Shown: positions 23,101-38,100 of the stretch, piece after piece | Position numbering within the stretch: the first letter of the stretch is position 1 | Layout of the letters: each line of letters begins with the position of its first letter | Source: Rotaria macrura | Lineage: Eukaryota; Rotifera; Eurotatoria; Philodinida; Philodinidae | Length of the DNA: 64,000 bases | Assembly (NCBI GenBank): GCA_900239685.1 | Contig: OENT01000047.1 | Location: forward strand, 62,001 to 126,000 | Reading direction: 5' to 3' | Position numbers and translations under genes: made by a program | Notes under the pieces: generated by a model | Databases searched by the model: none | Told to the model about the DNA's origin: nothing | Seen by the model: the letters and a program-made list of their open reading frames with translations, nothing else

Positions 23101-26100
23101 GCATCGACCGTAACTTAGAGTGCTGCCGTATACATGCACTACTTATGTGTAGAGCATTCGGCATGACAAATTTTCGGATTCGGTTTACATAAGAATTACA
23201 GATTCAAATCTCATTTGACTAGGTATATTAGATGAACAATGTCACTTAGTAAAATTCTGCTTACTATGACCACTATTTGTAGGATTACGATTGTTTCTTC
23301 TAATTGATAAGCTATGATTGGATAGAGTTCAATTGAACAATGAATGATTTCATTGTTTGACATGTATCTACTATGTTATAAAGGTTTAAACATTCTTATC
23401 ACAAGCAAACGGATGATTTTGAAGTACTGACTAACAGTCGTTTGAATTCGAATCAGTCACAGTATGACATTTGAGTAAATTGCAATCTACCCTAGCCGTT
23501 ATGATTAACATGGAAATCGATAGTGATTACAGCGAATATAAGGAATTTAGCACAAGAACTTAAATTAAGATGAACACTTTCTATCGAAGATTATAATAAA
23601 GAGAATAGTGTTGATGAAATTTTGATTGCACAGCATCTCACAACATTAGGTTACTGAACGAATGGAATTTTGTTTTCATTCTTCTTCTTGATTTTTATCT
23701 TCTGTTTTATTTTTTGAAGATGGCTAAATATTAATAATGTAGCAATACTGCATTTAGTTCTTTAAGACTAATCTCTTTCGATTTACCGATCTGCAAAAAA
23801 AGTACAACACCATTCATAGGCGGCGGAGCGTTTCTAATTTAGGGGGAGGCTCAAAAGTTTTTTGAAAAACAAAAACAGAAAGTCGACATTAGAGGGAGAA
23901 AACGGACTTTTAAATTTCTTGATTATAACTTTCATTGAAAACATTTTCTTTACTGATTCATTTGCACACCTTCAGAGCAATCGAGAATTCTACTTCACTA
24001 TCAAAATTTTTATTTCATTATCAACATAAGCATATAAAATCTTTAACCTTGACTAAAGCAAATAAAAAAGTCATAAGTACAAAAACGATTATTCATGTCC
24101 AAAAAAGGCTTTTCTACTCTGATTTTTTGCAAGTAAATCAAAACAATTGCTGTTCAAGTCTAACTGATCTAATTTTTCTTTATGAACATGAGGAATAAGC
24201 ACATTATTAATGCATTGTTGTGTCATTGTTGATCGTAGATATGTCTTTATTCTATTCATAACACTGAAGCCTCGTTCAGCCGTAGCCGTTGTAACGGGAA
24301 CTGTTAAATATAAACGCAATAATTTACAATATTCATGAAACATATATTTCCTCGGACTGGACTGAATATTACTTCGGAGAAAAAATAGCATCGCTTTTCT
24401 AAACGCTTTCACTTATCAAATATAGAATTACGATGAAATCAGAATTTTTTTCAAATAGCTGAGCCTCCCCTAGCCTAAGGGCTCCGCCGCCTATGACACA
24501 ATCTTCACTAAATTTGATTCCTCGCTTCTTTTCTTCGTCATTAAAAATGTTTGATTGAAACTTATAGAGGACTTTCTCGTTACTTCTGTTATTAGAGAAA
24601 TTGTTTTCTTCTTGAAACTTCGAAAAGAAAATCTGCTTCATTAAAATTTGTTTGTTGTTTTGTTCTTTTTTCTCATCAGTTTACCACCAATACCATCTTC
24701 TAAAACAACAGGAAGAGACATATTTCAAATCCTCGAATGTTCGGAAGGTGAACTTGTTTATGAGCAAGATGTACCTGGTAAAATAAAAATATGTATTGCA
24801 TAAGAAAAAAACATATTTGTTAAACTCTAGGTAAAATGATCGAATCATTTGGAAATCGTGAACCGATTCCTGATCTAGCATGGAAAATTGGTATGAAATG
24901 TAATAAACAAACAAAAATTACATACGGACCTTGGGCTGATCGACAGAGGTTAATTTAAGCATTTTATTTTTCTCTACCTGTATACTCAATCATGGTTTTG
25001 ATATTTAGAGAATTGTTATGGCAATTCTTTTTACCAACGGTGTACGAAGAATATCTAGTTACACCGGAACCATCCGTTGGTCAAACGAGAATCTTTAAAT
25101 CTGTTCATTTCGAACTCTTTCTCAATTGTTCTACAGTATTCGATCTCTATTTTATGGACAAAAGGGTTTGTTTGATGATTGAGAAAAAAAAACAAATCAT
25201 TTATTCGTATCTTTCTCATTTAAATCTTGTATAGAAACTTCAGAAACTTCACATTGAGTGCCTTTCGAACGGTTCATACATTGAAGCAATATTACCATTT
25301 TCAACTAAGCCCGATGGTTTCGATACAAATTTATCAATGCACATAACAAGTCCATTGATTAGTACAAATCTTTCATTTTCACCATTTATTCAAGCTGATA
25401 ATATTCATGTAAAATAATACGATTTATTTCAATGGTTAATCCAACCGAAAAAACAATTCTTATTTTAATTTAGATCAAAGTTCACATTCACTATCCTCGT
25501 TTGTGGAATTCACTACAAACTTGGTGCATTGATATCGCAACAAATAAACCCCGAGTGTACTTTATTATGGAACATAAAAATTTTTTTCAAGGTTAAAATA
25601 ATTTTTCTGAATACAAAGTATCTTCATCGGCGTACTTATTAATTTACTTCTAGCTTTGATCAATGATTGGTCTTCGTCGTCACTACCGGATATGTATTCG
25701 TTTACACCGTTTATCTACGATATAACTGTAAATGGTGAACAAGTTGAATTATTGATTCCATCTAATCAAGGAAATTGGATTGATTGTTCAAATGGAATAG
25801 ATCAACAGTCTGCAGAAAACAGTATTTAATGAGAAGATAAAATCTCTTCTATTTTTATTATTTCAAAATATCTTTTAAGATTATCTATCGCTATGTGCTA
25901 AATCGCTTGTATTAAAATATCCACTTGCATTTTCGGAATTCTGTCCAAAATCTACAGCAACAGATTTAAGAATTGAAGTTCGTTATATCAAAATGAATCG
26001 TATGAGGAAGAAAAGTAAATGATATATTCCTTATTTCTTTTAGGCTAATGATTTACTTGGTCGTCTTGTTCTACCACGAAGTAATCGAATGTATTATATT

Positions 26101-29100
26101 ATAGAAGGACTTGATGCACACAAACGATTTTATACACCGAATGGTATCGATTCACGTTTATCTCTATCAGATTCATTCGATAAACGGTAATTCAGTATGA
26201 ATTATTTATCAGTACTCATATGAAAGAGTGCTTTATCAAATCATTATTTATCATGTCTAAACTTAGTTCATCGTGTTTCTAAGCAGGAAAACAAGTATTA
26301 GACAATATGATTTTGACATGACAGAAAAATGATACGAAAATAACATGATTGTTACTGTCAGTTAGAATTGCAAATCAATATCATGGAATTCTTTCTCACT
26401 CTTTTTTCTACATTCCATCATAGATAAGTTTGTCGAGATAAAATACCAGTTAAATAAGTAACATCGATGAAATATCTAAATCGATATGCTTATCGCTTCG
26501 AATATGGTTAATCAGGATTATCATGCTTTCGAATATCTCTCCTTAATGATTGAAGATTTTCTAGTATTCTAAATAGAAATTAAAAAAGATATGCATGTGT
26601 CACCTCAAGATTTTTGTTACCACAATTCCATTTTCCTTCAATCATTGCTTTCAAAGGTGATCTTAATCAATGCACACATATCATGTATACATTATATAAT
26701 GGTCGTGAATGTGGATAAAGGTGTAACTGTCGTCATGATCGACGATTGAGTTCATTCTTTTTGTATTTTTATTTGGAGATTACAAACAGTCTCATTCACA
26801 TATCATTTTGCAATGGTTTATAAGAATGTGTAAATTTAACCCGTTGAAAGCACGATCAACAATGACCAATCAAATAATCTTCATATTTTCGTTGTTGTCA
26901 TTATTGAAAATGATGGCACGAATTGTGAAAACAAAATAAATCTGTAGCCCTGAATTTATGCTAATTCCAGTGTTTTTGGAATGTATCATTCAAATTGTGA
27001 CGTAGATAATACTGTTGTTTATTTTTTCAAACGCTAGCCAGTGCAATTTCTTTGCAAAGTCTGACGAAATTAGCTTTTCCAACGTATACATATGGATTTA
27101 TATCCGATGAAAATCATCATACTCTAAAGTGGTACACTTTTAGAGCATCAATTATTTCATGAGTTCAAGAAAGTCGAATTTGAAAACTAATTCTAATGAG
27201 ATTTTTCTGTGTTTTCGAATGTATTCGTCTAAGAAAAACTAAGAAGAAGCTATTCTAATTTGTACCATTGCTAGATTTCACTGGTCGAAATTCTACAGAA
27301 AACACGTTGGAATCATTGAGCACTTCTGTCATCGATACATCAACCATTGAAAACAAACACTTGACCATATACTGATTGTTGAAATATAATAGAGAAAACG
27401 TGTGCCGTTTCAACTTAATAAAGTTGAACAAGTAATAATTTTCTATGTGTGATAACAAAACTAAAAGTGGATGCTCAGAATATGCAGACAGAAAAGATAC
27501 TATATATGGAATTGAAAGAGTGATGTAAAAATGTTGATACGGAAACGAGCACATTTTAGTTTCTATTGAAGATAAATCCATAATCATCGGTTGCAACAGT
27601 TATTATCATGAGATTTTTTTTTGTAAGGCTATCTTTTTCAAAAAGAAAAAACAACTCAATTTTTTAATTCACAATTTGAGTGAGATATTCCAAAATCATT
27701 TCGAGAGTGAGATTTATTCGAGGCATTTCAATACTCATGATGGATTGATTTTATCGTGAATAGTATCAAATCATAAATTGTTGCATTGACCATGAGCATT
27801 CCTGTCAAACTTGTAAGCATTGCAAAAAATTCATGAACATCTTCTTGTCATTGTCTTTATTTTTATTCAACTTCTCAATATCAATTGAAAATTCATATAT
27901 AATACCACTCAATAACAGAAGAACAAAACCCAATAAGATTTAGTTATCGAATTTTCTTCCATCAACGACATAGCTACTTATTTAACTATAGATTTTGTTT
28001 AGCGAACTTTGACAATTTGACGCTTCAAAGGAAAGACTGTCTAGTCGCACGAATTAAAAGAAAAATACTCTATGTTTCTCTACGAAAAACGAAGTATTTT
28101 CAACGGGTTATATGAATAAAGTTCTGTTGTTCTCTCTCCTGACAATCTTCTTTAGGATTTTCAACATTCATATTTAACCAAGTTTTACGTTCTTCGTTAA
28201 AGGGATGATTGTTTTGACTGTGGAGAAACGACTCATTTGAAGATTCTTGTACAAATTCTTCTTCATTCATCACCACCGATTGATGTAAATCGAACAGGTA
28301 TAGACAGAGACATTGACATGAACAATATACACATATACTTATATACAATACGTATGTTTCTGCATCAGATCTGTTATATGTTCAACAAATCAAATCGATG
28401 GGTAATCGACAAACATTTCATCCAAATAAACTTGATTATGACGTCTTCAATATTGAAATTGAAATGGGCCCGGTTAATTTACTGCTCTATGGATTATTTT
28501 TGAAAAATCTTTGGTGGGTTAAAGTGAGTTGGCCAGATTTCCTGTTTTCGTTTTTATTTTTCGAAAGATATCTATCTGTTTGCATTTTGCGCGAATTCTT
28601 CAGGAAAATCTTTTCGGCTGGGATCAAACCTATCATGAAATAAATGAACCAGATTTAATACGTGAAAAGAAGATTATTGTACAGGATGATCCTATTATTG
28701 ATCTGATCGATGAAAATCGTCCATTCGATCCACGATATTTTCGACCATTTATGATAACGTTACGTGTTGCACTTCATAATATTACAGCTCATTTTATTCA
28801 TGTAAAATGAAAGATTTCATTTGTTATTTTCCATAAGAAATAAGTATTTCGGATTTTCTAGCATACTGATAATGAACCTTGTCCGATTGGTTTTTGTGAA
28901 CGATTGTGTGTCGAAATGACGACTAATCTAGATGAAACAAAATTACAAGTACTATTTTTACCTATTCATGCTTATGTTGAAGATTCAGTCATTGTAAGTA
29001 CATGAATCAAGTAGGACAAGAAAAAGTAAATACATGTCCATACGAGATTTTATCAAAAGATATATTATAAAAAATTCACCAATCTTCTTTTTAATATAGA

Positions 29101-32100
29101 ACATTTGATTGAAAAAAAATAATAACTGAGAACGATGAAGCGTATATTCTGAAAAATTGAAATTACAAAAAAGCCTCTTAATTCATAGATTGATATTAAT
29201 TAAAGAGTATAGATTAATATAACACAACATATGGTTACAAGGATTTGTTTGCCGACTAAGCTATGAGCTCGAACAAGATATGGTGTGTCATCGCATGAAT
29301 TAAAAATCAAAATATCTCGAACAGAAGCACGATTTAAAAAGAACTAAATAGTTCATCGCATAGATAACTGAAAATATGACCTTGTTTCTGTGTGGAATGT
29401 TAAAAAAATGACAGTTGATACAAATACATTTGAGTACATGAGACGGTACGAGAAAATGAAAGATAAAAAAACAAAATATGCTTTTACATCTAGATAAGAA
29501 CTTAGAAATCTATTCAAAACGTGTTGAATTCTTCTTCTGATTGAACAATAGAAACTTTTACTTTTAGGTTTAATAGAATCTCTAGGAAATCAGTACTTTA
29601 CGGTTGAGTGACGCTGAAAAATCTTAACATTGGTTTTGTTTGTGCCAATTTTTTGATAAAAATAAAGCGAATAAACAACCGAAGTCATCTGAAGGTTAGG
29701 TGATTTCCGTTTTCTTTTACAATTCGCTCACAGTTCTCCGAAGTGATGCTCATCATGATTCTTGTTAAAAATCGATTCGTAGATTTAAAAAAAAACGTAT
29801 GTGTTATTAAAAATTATAAGAACTTACACATTTTTCTATTCGGTTTTCGCAAAGATTTTACTTCTGAGTTTCAACTATTTGAAAACATAAAATTGTTTTC
29901 AATTTGTGTTCTCTTGATCACACATTTTACAAGAGCCTTATGCTAAGTAGTAAATAGATTTTGGTTTTATTTGCAATGATCACATCCATGAGATGACACC
30001 ATTAATTTCATTTCTTGACAGTTTTTCCAGATCGCACACTTTTCGTTCTTATTTTCTGCTTCACAAATCAATTGTTAAATCGAATGGATTGCGATATGGC
30101 TTGCATGTTAAGAATCTCTTTCAAGTAAAGAAAAACCCATTCGATTAAATGAAGAACATTTTCTCGTATCATCTTGCCATAGGGCTAATCATTTTTATCG
30201 CAAATTTTGTCTTGGAAATTTCGTATAAGTTAAATATTCTTGAACTAAAGTAATTTTTTGAAGAGAGTTCATTCCGCAGAAAATTTCTGGTTAAACACTC
30301 GGAACTTCGATATTACTGTATCTTTTGTTATACTCAAGATCATAGGTGGCTATTTAACTCGATGAAATTTCTGAAACTTAATATCTTTTCTTCAAAGAGA
30401 ACTAAATCGGATCAACACCTATCGACGGGAAGTCTTCAATTATCTGGTTTGGTAATACGTGGTCATGCAATGCTTTCTCACGAAGGGCTACCACCGGAAC
30501 GTGAAACACTTGAATATGCATGGCAAATGGAAATTGTACTTGGCAAAATATCAGCACGTTTGACAACGATACAGGTATGCGAAGAAAAACATCATTTGTT
30601 CTTTTGTTTTCTTTTCAGAGATCAATTGTTTCTTCTGCTTTTTAGTTAGAAAAAATCTTGTGTTTTTCGAAAAATTTCTATTTACAAATGATGGAAGATG
30701 AACATACACTTATGCGTTCACCTATTATGGATAGAACAAAATGGATTGAGAAACTTAAATATGATGTGCTCAGATTTAGTTTGGATTCAGTGGATTTCAG
30801 TATTGTTGAAATTGGAAATGCACTTCACGTTCAGGTAAGAAAACTAATTTCAATCGTAGAGAGATTGAATCATACTAGCCTGAACTGAGTATGTATGGAG
30901 AGAACGAAATCATACTTTCGAAATTTCATATTTTGATAGAAGATGAGAAAAATTTCTTTTAGCTTGCATGAATAAAATTCATCGTAGTTTGATTCATAAT
31001 TCTAAATTAATGAGATTAAAAAGTCTGTAAAAAAATCGGGGTCTATGGCGAAGGCTCAAGATAAATGTATAACCTAACATCATCGTAATTCATTCTCTGA
31101 ATAGTCATGGTGTCATTATACTCAATCATGATCACTTCTTATAATATAGATATCTAGTTTTTGCGACAGGAAAATATCTTGAGAAAGACATACACATATT
31201 ATTTGAAAACTGTTGAACCTATCAAAGATATGTAAAATGCGAGTGTAGTGAAAAATTTTTGTGTTCGAGTTTTTCGAAGAGGTTTTTCTTTTGGTATATA
31301 TTTATTCAAACCAGGCATCATGTATGATTCTTAATTTTTTCAAACTTCTCTCATTCTCATTGCTATTTCTTTTCACACGATACTATGGTGTGCATCTACA
31401 CTCTCATACCAAAAGTCATAGTTTCATCTTTAAAAGTAATAAATACCATCGCATGATAAAGGTAAGGTTCTTGTTCAAGCCAGTTGAAATCAACATCATT
31501 GATACTGATTAGACGAGGATAATTAATCAAATTCCTTGAGTTTAACTAATTGAAAAGAACAAAAAACTAAACAGGTCAAAAGTTTGTCTTCGAATTTTTA
31601 TTAGACAACTTCATCATGGTTCCTGTGTAACAAAACTATAGAATATCATGCTATTAGTTAACTTTTCATTACTGTGATACTATTCATACACAAAGCACAA
31701 AATAAGAAATCTTCCTATGATCAATTTACAGCAATAGACTTTTATGAAACACGAAATGACAATTGATATTGATGATACTTGATCACATGTCGGATATCAA
31801 TAGAAGACGATGAGCCGTTTCTTTTTATCTTGAATTTTTAAAAAATATTGAAACACTTACATTTTGCTAAAGACAAGGATCCGGTTAACCCTAGTTTGGT
31901 CGAAAGCAAAAATGTCGAAGGGCAAAAATGTCGAAAATTTTCGCAAAATAATATCGAAAGGTTAAAAGGTCGAATGATAATAATGTCGAAAGGAAAAAAG
32001 GCCGAAAATAGGAACGTCGAAAAAAATGTCGAAATGGAAATGACCAAAAGATAAAAATTGGGAAAGAATAGAAAATGTTTTTTTCGTTCAGGAAAAATTA

Positions 32101-35100
32101 TTATATTTGTTTTATTGAAACAGATCTTAATCATAAAATAAAGTATATGAATAATAAAGATAAAATGCTGAAAGACTTTGAATTAAAGATCAAACATGTA
32201 TTGATATGAAGTTTGGAACTATGTTTTATTTCTCACGAGATACGATAATCCAGTAATAAGTTGAGAAGAATTAATTAGGCCATCATTATATCGTTGATAC
32301 AGAGTATCAACAGGTTTTTGTTTTCCTGTTGTTCGTACATTTTTTTCTCGATGCACCAGAAGACCACTGAAGAATAATTGTTTGAAAATTTGTTTCCTCA
32401 GCTTGCATGAATTGAATAAACCGCCATATGTTGGGGTGATTGCGTAAAATACGATGGTTCATTCTGTTATGATAACCTTCAATGAGAAAGTATAGACGTC
32501 GCTTTCGAAATAGATTCCATCATTGAGTTACATAGCGCTCTCGGGTGTCTGTGACACTTCACCATGTTCAAACATCGAAAATATTATCTGTATATAAATA
32601 AGTATATACTTTTGAAATTTTTTCATTTATATATCTAGTATTCCAAATTTTTACATTTCGATGTTTTTATAGTTCGACATTATAGTTTTCGATATTTGTA
32701 CTTTCTTCATTATTACCTTTCGACATTTTAACTTTCGACATTTTAACTTTCGACTTTTTTAGCTTCGACATTTTAGCTTTCGACCAAACTAGGGTGAATC
32801 AAGGATCCAATATTTAAAGAAAAAAAACATGTTTTCGTAAGAAAAAATGAGAGGATTTTACTATGACGGAAATATTTCAGATGCACCACTCATACTATGA
32901 CATGCTCCCTCTTGTCTCATAGGTGCATGTCACTGTCTGTTGACCTTTATTCTACATTTGTGAAGTAGACTGATGTTCAATAGTAAGAATCTACATAATA
33001 TTCAAATTTCTAGAAAAGGATGTTGTATAAGTATAAATTTTTCTACTGTCTCACCAATTTCACATTTAATTATTTAAAACCTATTGCTCAATTTTTTTGT
33101 CATAATTTAATTTTCAAATCATATGATCTATCACACGGTGAATAGATTTTTATTATGAACTCTAAATTATTCTTTTATGGTTCAGAATTATGGGTACCTT
33201 AGATCTCGTTACGATTAATAAACTCTAGTGAAATTTAATTTCCATAGCTTTTCGAATCAAGTGGCATGTTTTCTCTTTCTAGGTTGCATCAATTCGTTTA
33301 TGTACATGTAATATGCACACGAGTCTATGTGATGAAAATTTAACATTAAAAGTCGGTAGTATTCAACTTCATCAACTACTTCGTCTCTATCCTGGTTCAT
33401 GGGTAGAAGCTGGCTCTATCCTTGTGCCAGAATTACGTATGAATGCTAAATTTGGTTGTCATCCTCCAACACAAATCAATACGAACGAACAAATCGAATT
33501 TCTTCGTCGACATGATCAACACTCACAAAGATTACATTTTCTTCAACATACCAAATCTCAACACTTGACAATACCAAGTTCAAAACGGTCATCAATTTCT
33601 ACCTTGCCAACAAATATAAATCTTCCATCATGTGCATGTCTTGGTGGTTCATCAAGTTATTATACACTTGTTCAAGGTGAACAATTTTTTAAGACTACAT
33701 TTTATCTTAGTGAGCAACCATCATTTGGTCGTTCATTATTTCGACCTGATCTACATGTTGTACATTCACATTCTGTATTTCAACATAAATATAATTGGAA
33801 TACTTATATACGTGCATCTGTACAAAATCAAGAATTGAAGGAGGAAGAAAACTTTTATCCGTTTGATTTTTGTCGACAACTCAGTGCCTATAGTGAACAA
33901 ACAACTCGAAATTATGATGAAGATCATCCAGACGGTAAATCATCTCGATCAAAGTCCGTATCACAACCAAAACACAAACAATGCGTTGAAAAAAAATCTC
34001 ATAAATATTCATCATCGTCATCATCAATACCTTTATTTCTTATGGGTATTGATGATTTATCATCATCATCATCTATATTCACAAGTGATGCGTACGTAAC
34101 ACCGAAAGAGCATCTCTCACTAAATAGTTCACGACAAACTAATTTAAATAATAAACATGATCTTCAACAACCATCAACTATTGATTTACAACAAAAATCA
34201 TTGACAAATTCAACATCAATACCTACAAGATTTGATTTATTAACGAAATCTATCGATGAAGAAGAAACAACATCACGCTCGACTTTACATTCATCGTCAA
34301 CTGATTCGTTACGCAGTATAGAAGAGATGCTCATCAAACAAAACCCGAACGATGTACCCATATTATTCCCACAAAATGTAAATAGAGAAATATGAAATAC
34401 TATAAGTCGGCGATTCATTCAAGTAGATTGAACAGAGCTAAGTTTTTTCCCCTTCGCGTGAATGTCATCATAATAGAATTAAGTAGAAAGCTATGACTCA
34501 AAAACTAGAAGACAACTCTAAATGAATCAATACAATAGATATAGTATGAAACGTAGAATTTCTCATCTATGCAGACGATGTCAATTTTTCGAGTGAAAAC
34601 CAGTGAATCTTATATTATTTATTTAAACAAATATCCTTGCCGAGTAATTGTAGCCTCCATTATATTGTATTTATGTATAAGGAACCAATTTCTTCTAAAA
34701 TTTTTCGAATTATATGATTATTGTTGAGACTTCTACTGAAGAGAAGGAATCTATGGACTTTCCGAAAAGAATTCAAAGATGCTGGATCATTATCAATAGT
34801 ATTCAAATTTATTCATCTAACTGAGTTTATTTCTTATTAGTAGGAGTCAAATCGGTATTCTTCGACGCCAAGTCGATATTTGACAAAAAGAAAATGTTTG
34901 GCAAAAAACATAAACAGAATTTTTTTATTGATGAAGAGTTCTTGCTACAGTTGTAGACTCAGCATTTAGAAATTAGACAACACTGATTAGAAAGTAATAT
35001 GATAGCAGACTAGGCAGTTTACAATGAAAAAGCATGAATTTCCAATTGAAAACATATCGAACAAATGTGTTAAATAAAAGTATTCATATAATCAAATGAA

Positions 35101-38100
35101 CTAATTATATTAGCATATTGATAATCAATTTTGGAATCACAATTTTCTGCGTTTAAAAATCAATGACATACTCTGTAGTGTTTCACCATACCACTGACAG
35201 AGAAACGTTGTAAAGAATTCTTCTTTTATGTAATTTGAGGAACTCATTCATAATGCTTGAAATCGATTTCAAACTAATAGTTAAAAAATAGTGTGGATAC
35301 TCTTTTTTTTTAGTAGTGTTGTGTCATTGTTCTTCTCATGAATACGTATATTCAATTGTCGACTTTGCACAGCAGTAAATCTTAAAGAGAATCAATGATT
35401 CTGTAGAAGTTTCATAGTGCTTCTCGACTTTGCTCATTTGATAGTTATCATAAGATTTCAACTTATTATTAACCACATATCTCATTGTAGAAAGTGTAAA
35501 GTCGATGTATTGAAATTTAGCTTTTTTCAAGAACCGTAGAATATGTCAGCATAAATAACCTATTAACTTAAACTATTCTCAGAACACTCATCGTTGATCA
35601 GATTCAGTGATATATAGATAGTTTCAACACAAAAATCGTATCACAAATAGAAATATTCTCTCGTTGGTAGTTTGAATTCAAACTATCTTATGTTGTGAAA
35701 AAAAAACATGTATTGACTTACAGTTGAGCTTTAAGTATACCGTATCTATCGATGTTTCCGTACGAGTAATAAAGTATATAGCCAATCGAAAGTATTGGAA
35801 TCTTGTTTCATACCAATGAATCAATGCGGAAAAGAACAGATTTTCTACGTTTTTTCAATTGTAAATACGTAGACAAGATACGTATATATATATATATATG
35901 TGACAGTTTCAATTGGCAATCTCTAAAAGAAAGTGAACTGATATATAAATCATGAATAGTTACGAATATCAAAAACTAAACCTAAAGAACTGACTATTTT
36001 TCTAGAGTGACTCATCGCATGGACAACGTGACCAAAATGGTTCAACAATATCACTTGGTCCATCGTGGATTAGTTTACGAAATCAAATGAAAATGCCTAT
36101 ACCTAAATCACCGTTGCTATGCACAACATACATTCGGTATTTATCTCATTATCGTTCATCGACATGGGCAAAAAAATATTCGTTTCCACCAGTGATTGCA
36201 CAAGACAAAATAAATCATCACTCATTACTTGATTTCAATTGTGTTTCACGAGGTTTCTCATGTTCATTTCTATCTGAATCTATGCCTTCAACGCAAACAC
36301 GTCAACAATACTCCAATGCGTACTATCGATCTCGTTCAACAGCAACATCATCAGCATCATCTCCAATGAGCTCATCGAATAATATTGCAACTGAAAAAGA
36401 TTTGTGTCTGCAATTTGCAGGCTCATTAAATATACTTCTTACGCCGTTGATGCTAGAATGTTTAACAACATATATTGATAAATGGAAAACCTATGATATT
36501 CATTCAATGTCCATTCTTGATGGTCTGCATCTTCAAGCTCAAACAACATCGAATGCTCCATTAACAAACATTGACTTATCAGCAACAAAACTATCTTTGC
36601 AATTACCAAAGATAAATATTTGTTTATTACAAGCTGGTTTAGCAGAAGATCATATACAAATAACTGAATTACAAAATCCAATTGATATTGTTACAATGTC
36701 ATTATTTGCTTTATCATGTAAACAAATTCAAATGGAAACAATTCTATCGAAACGGGATCAATCAACAGCTGGCGTTTTCAAAATTCAATCCATAACAGGA
36801 CAATTTCGTCGTTTTGAAAATGAGTTTTCATCGATTAATGACGTCAATATTCATGCAATACAATCAGAACGTTGTCGTCTACAATGTCATATCGGTGATG
36901 TTAAAACACATTTACCTATTGATAAAAATAGAGATAATTTCGGTTTTGTTATGAATGAATTCGGTTTGCAACGCCTGTGTTTTAAACTAATTAACACTGC
37001 AGCTAAACAACAACACGAAAGAAGACAAACAATATCAACAACAATAACGAATGTCAATGAAACTCAAATAAATAAACCATTAAGTAAACAGAAATTAAAA
37101 GGAAAACACTCATATGACGTAAGTAACATAATAATTAGAATAATATCTATACAATTAAACTATGAAACATAAGCTCACTGTCGTTGCTTATGTTAGACAT
37201 ACAACGTTTATCTGCATTGTTTTTAGTAGAACTTATCTCTCGCTTTATTTGGATGATCTGAAATATAAGAAAGACGTACTAGGTTATTCTAAAAGATCAT
37301 CAGAATAAAAGTAATCTAAATCAGTCTTGTTCAGTCTAAATAATTCATATCTACTATCTTGAAATGAATGCGATGTTTTCTTGAAATTTTACACTATTAC
37401 ATTGCTGATATCTACTATCTATTAGTACCATAATTCGAATAGAAACAGATGTAATTACTTGATCATATCAATGAAATTTTCTATGATTACCTTTAAATAT
37501 TCAACTCAAAACTATGAGCTACTTTTCGTGTTAATTGTCATAATAAATGATTACTGACTTCTGCACATGACTCGGACGACTAAGATCAATGGAATTACAT
37601 TTGAACGGTTGTAGTTAATGAAGAAATTTGAAAAATGAACGTGTTCACTCGACTTTTAATATGGTGTAGTGTTAATACAAAGTAAAATATCACTCATAAT
37701 CTAATCGACTAAGAATATTTGTCTACGAAAGGAACATATTTATTTTAATTGAAATTCGAATTTGTACTAAACATTTTTTCAAATAACGAATAGTTTTAGA
37801 CTCGACAAAACTGAAATCGCGAATCATCAATTCGCATAGCGAACCTATAAAATAAAATCTTAAGAGATAGAATTATAGAAAATCTGCAGTGTTGTGTAAC
37901 TGTTCACGTTGAATTCTTTCGTCCAATTTTAGAATCAATCTAAAGCATAAGACAAGTATCATAGAAATGTTCCTTTTTTAATGATTGTTTTCCGTAGTCT
38001 CTATCGTTGTTGTTGTTTCCTGTTTAAATTCGATGAGCTTATAGATGTTAGCTTTCGTCAATAATTACAGACATGATGACCAGGATGAAAAGAATTTTTC

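Larger units (their letters stand above)
20186..24679 (+). other. BLTP1 intron 3, a transposon sink
   Basis: A 4.5-kb intron in a gene whose typical intron is about 60 bp. It contains the FLYWCH fragment (20737-20994), a pogo-like element with nested foldback (21260-23027) and a hAT remnant (23815-24495). The rest (20186-20736, 20995-21259, 23030-23814) is plain AT-rich sequence. Confidence 0.85.

Noticed and set aside
28100-28348. Charged 82-residue ORF on the minus strand
   Set aside because: Overlaps BLTP1 exon 12, whose plus-strand peptide HSSPPIDVN matches the family; the antisense frame is a shadow.
30346-30397. Upstream extension of BLTP1 exon 16 from an AG at 30345
   Set aside because: Would enter in phase 2, but exon 15 ends in phase 0; the acceptor at 30397 fits the frame and the homology.
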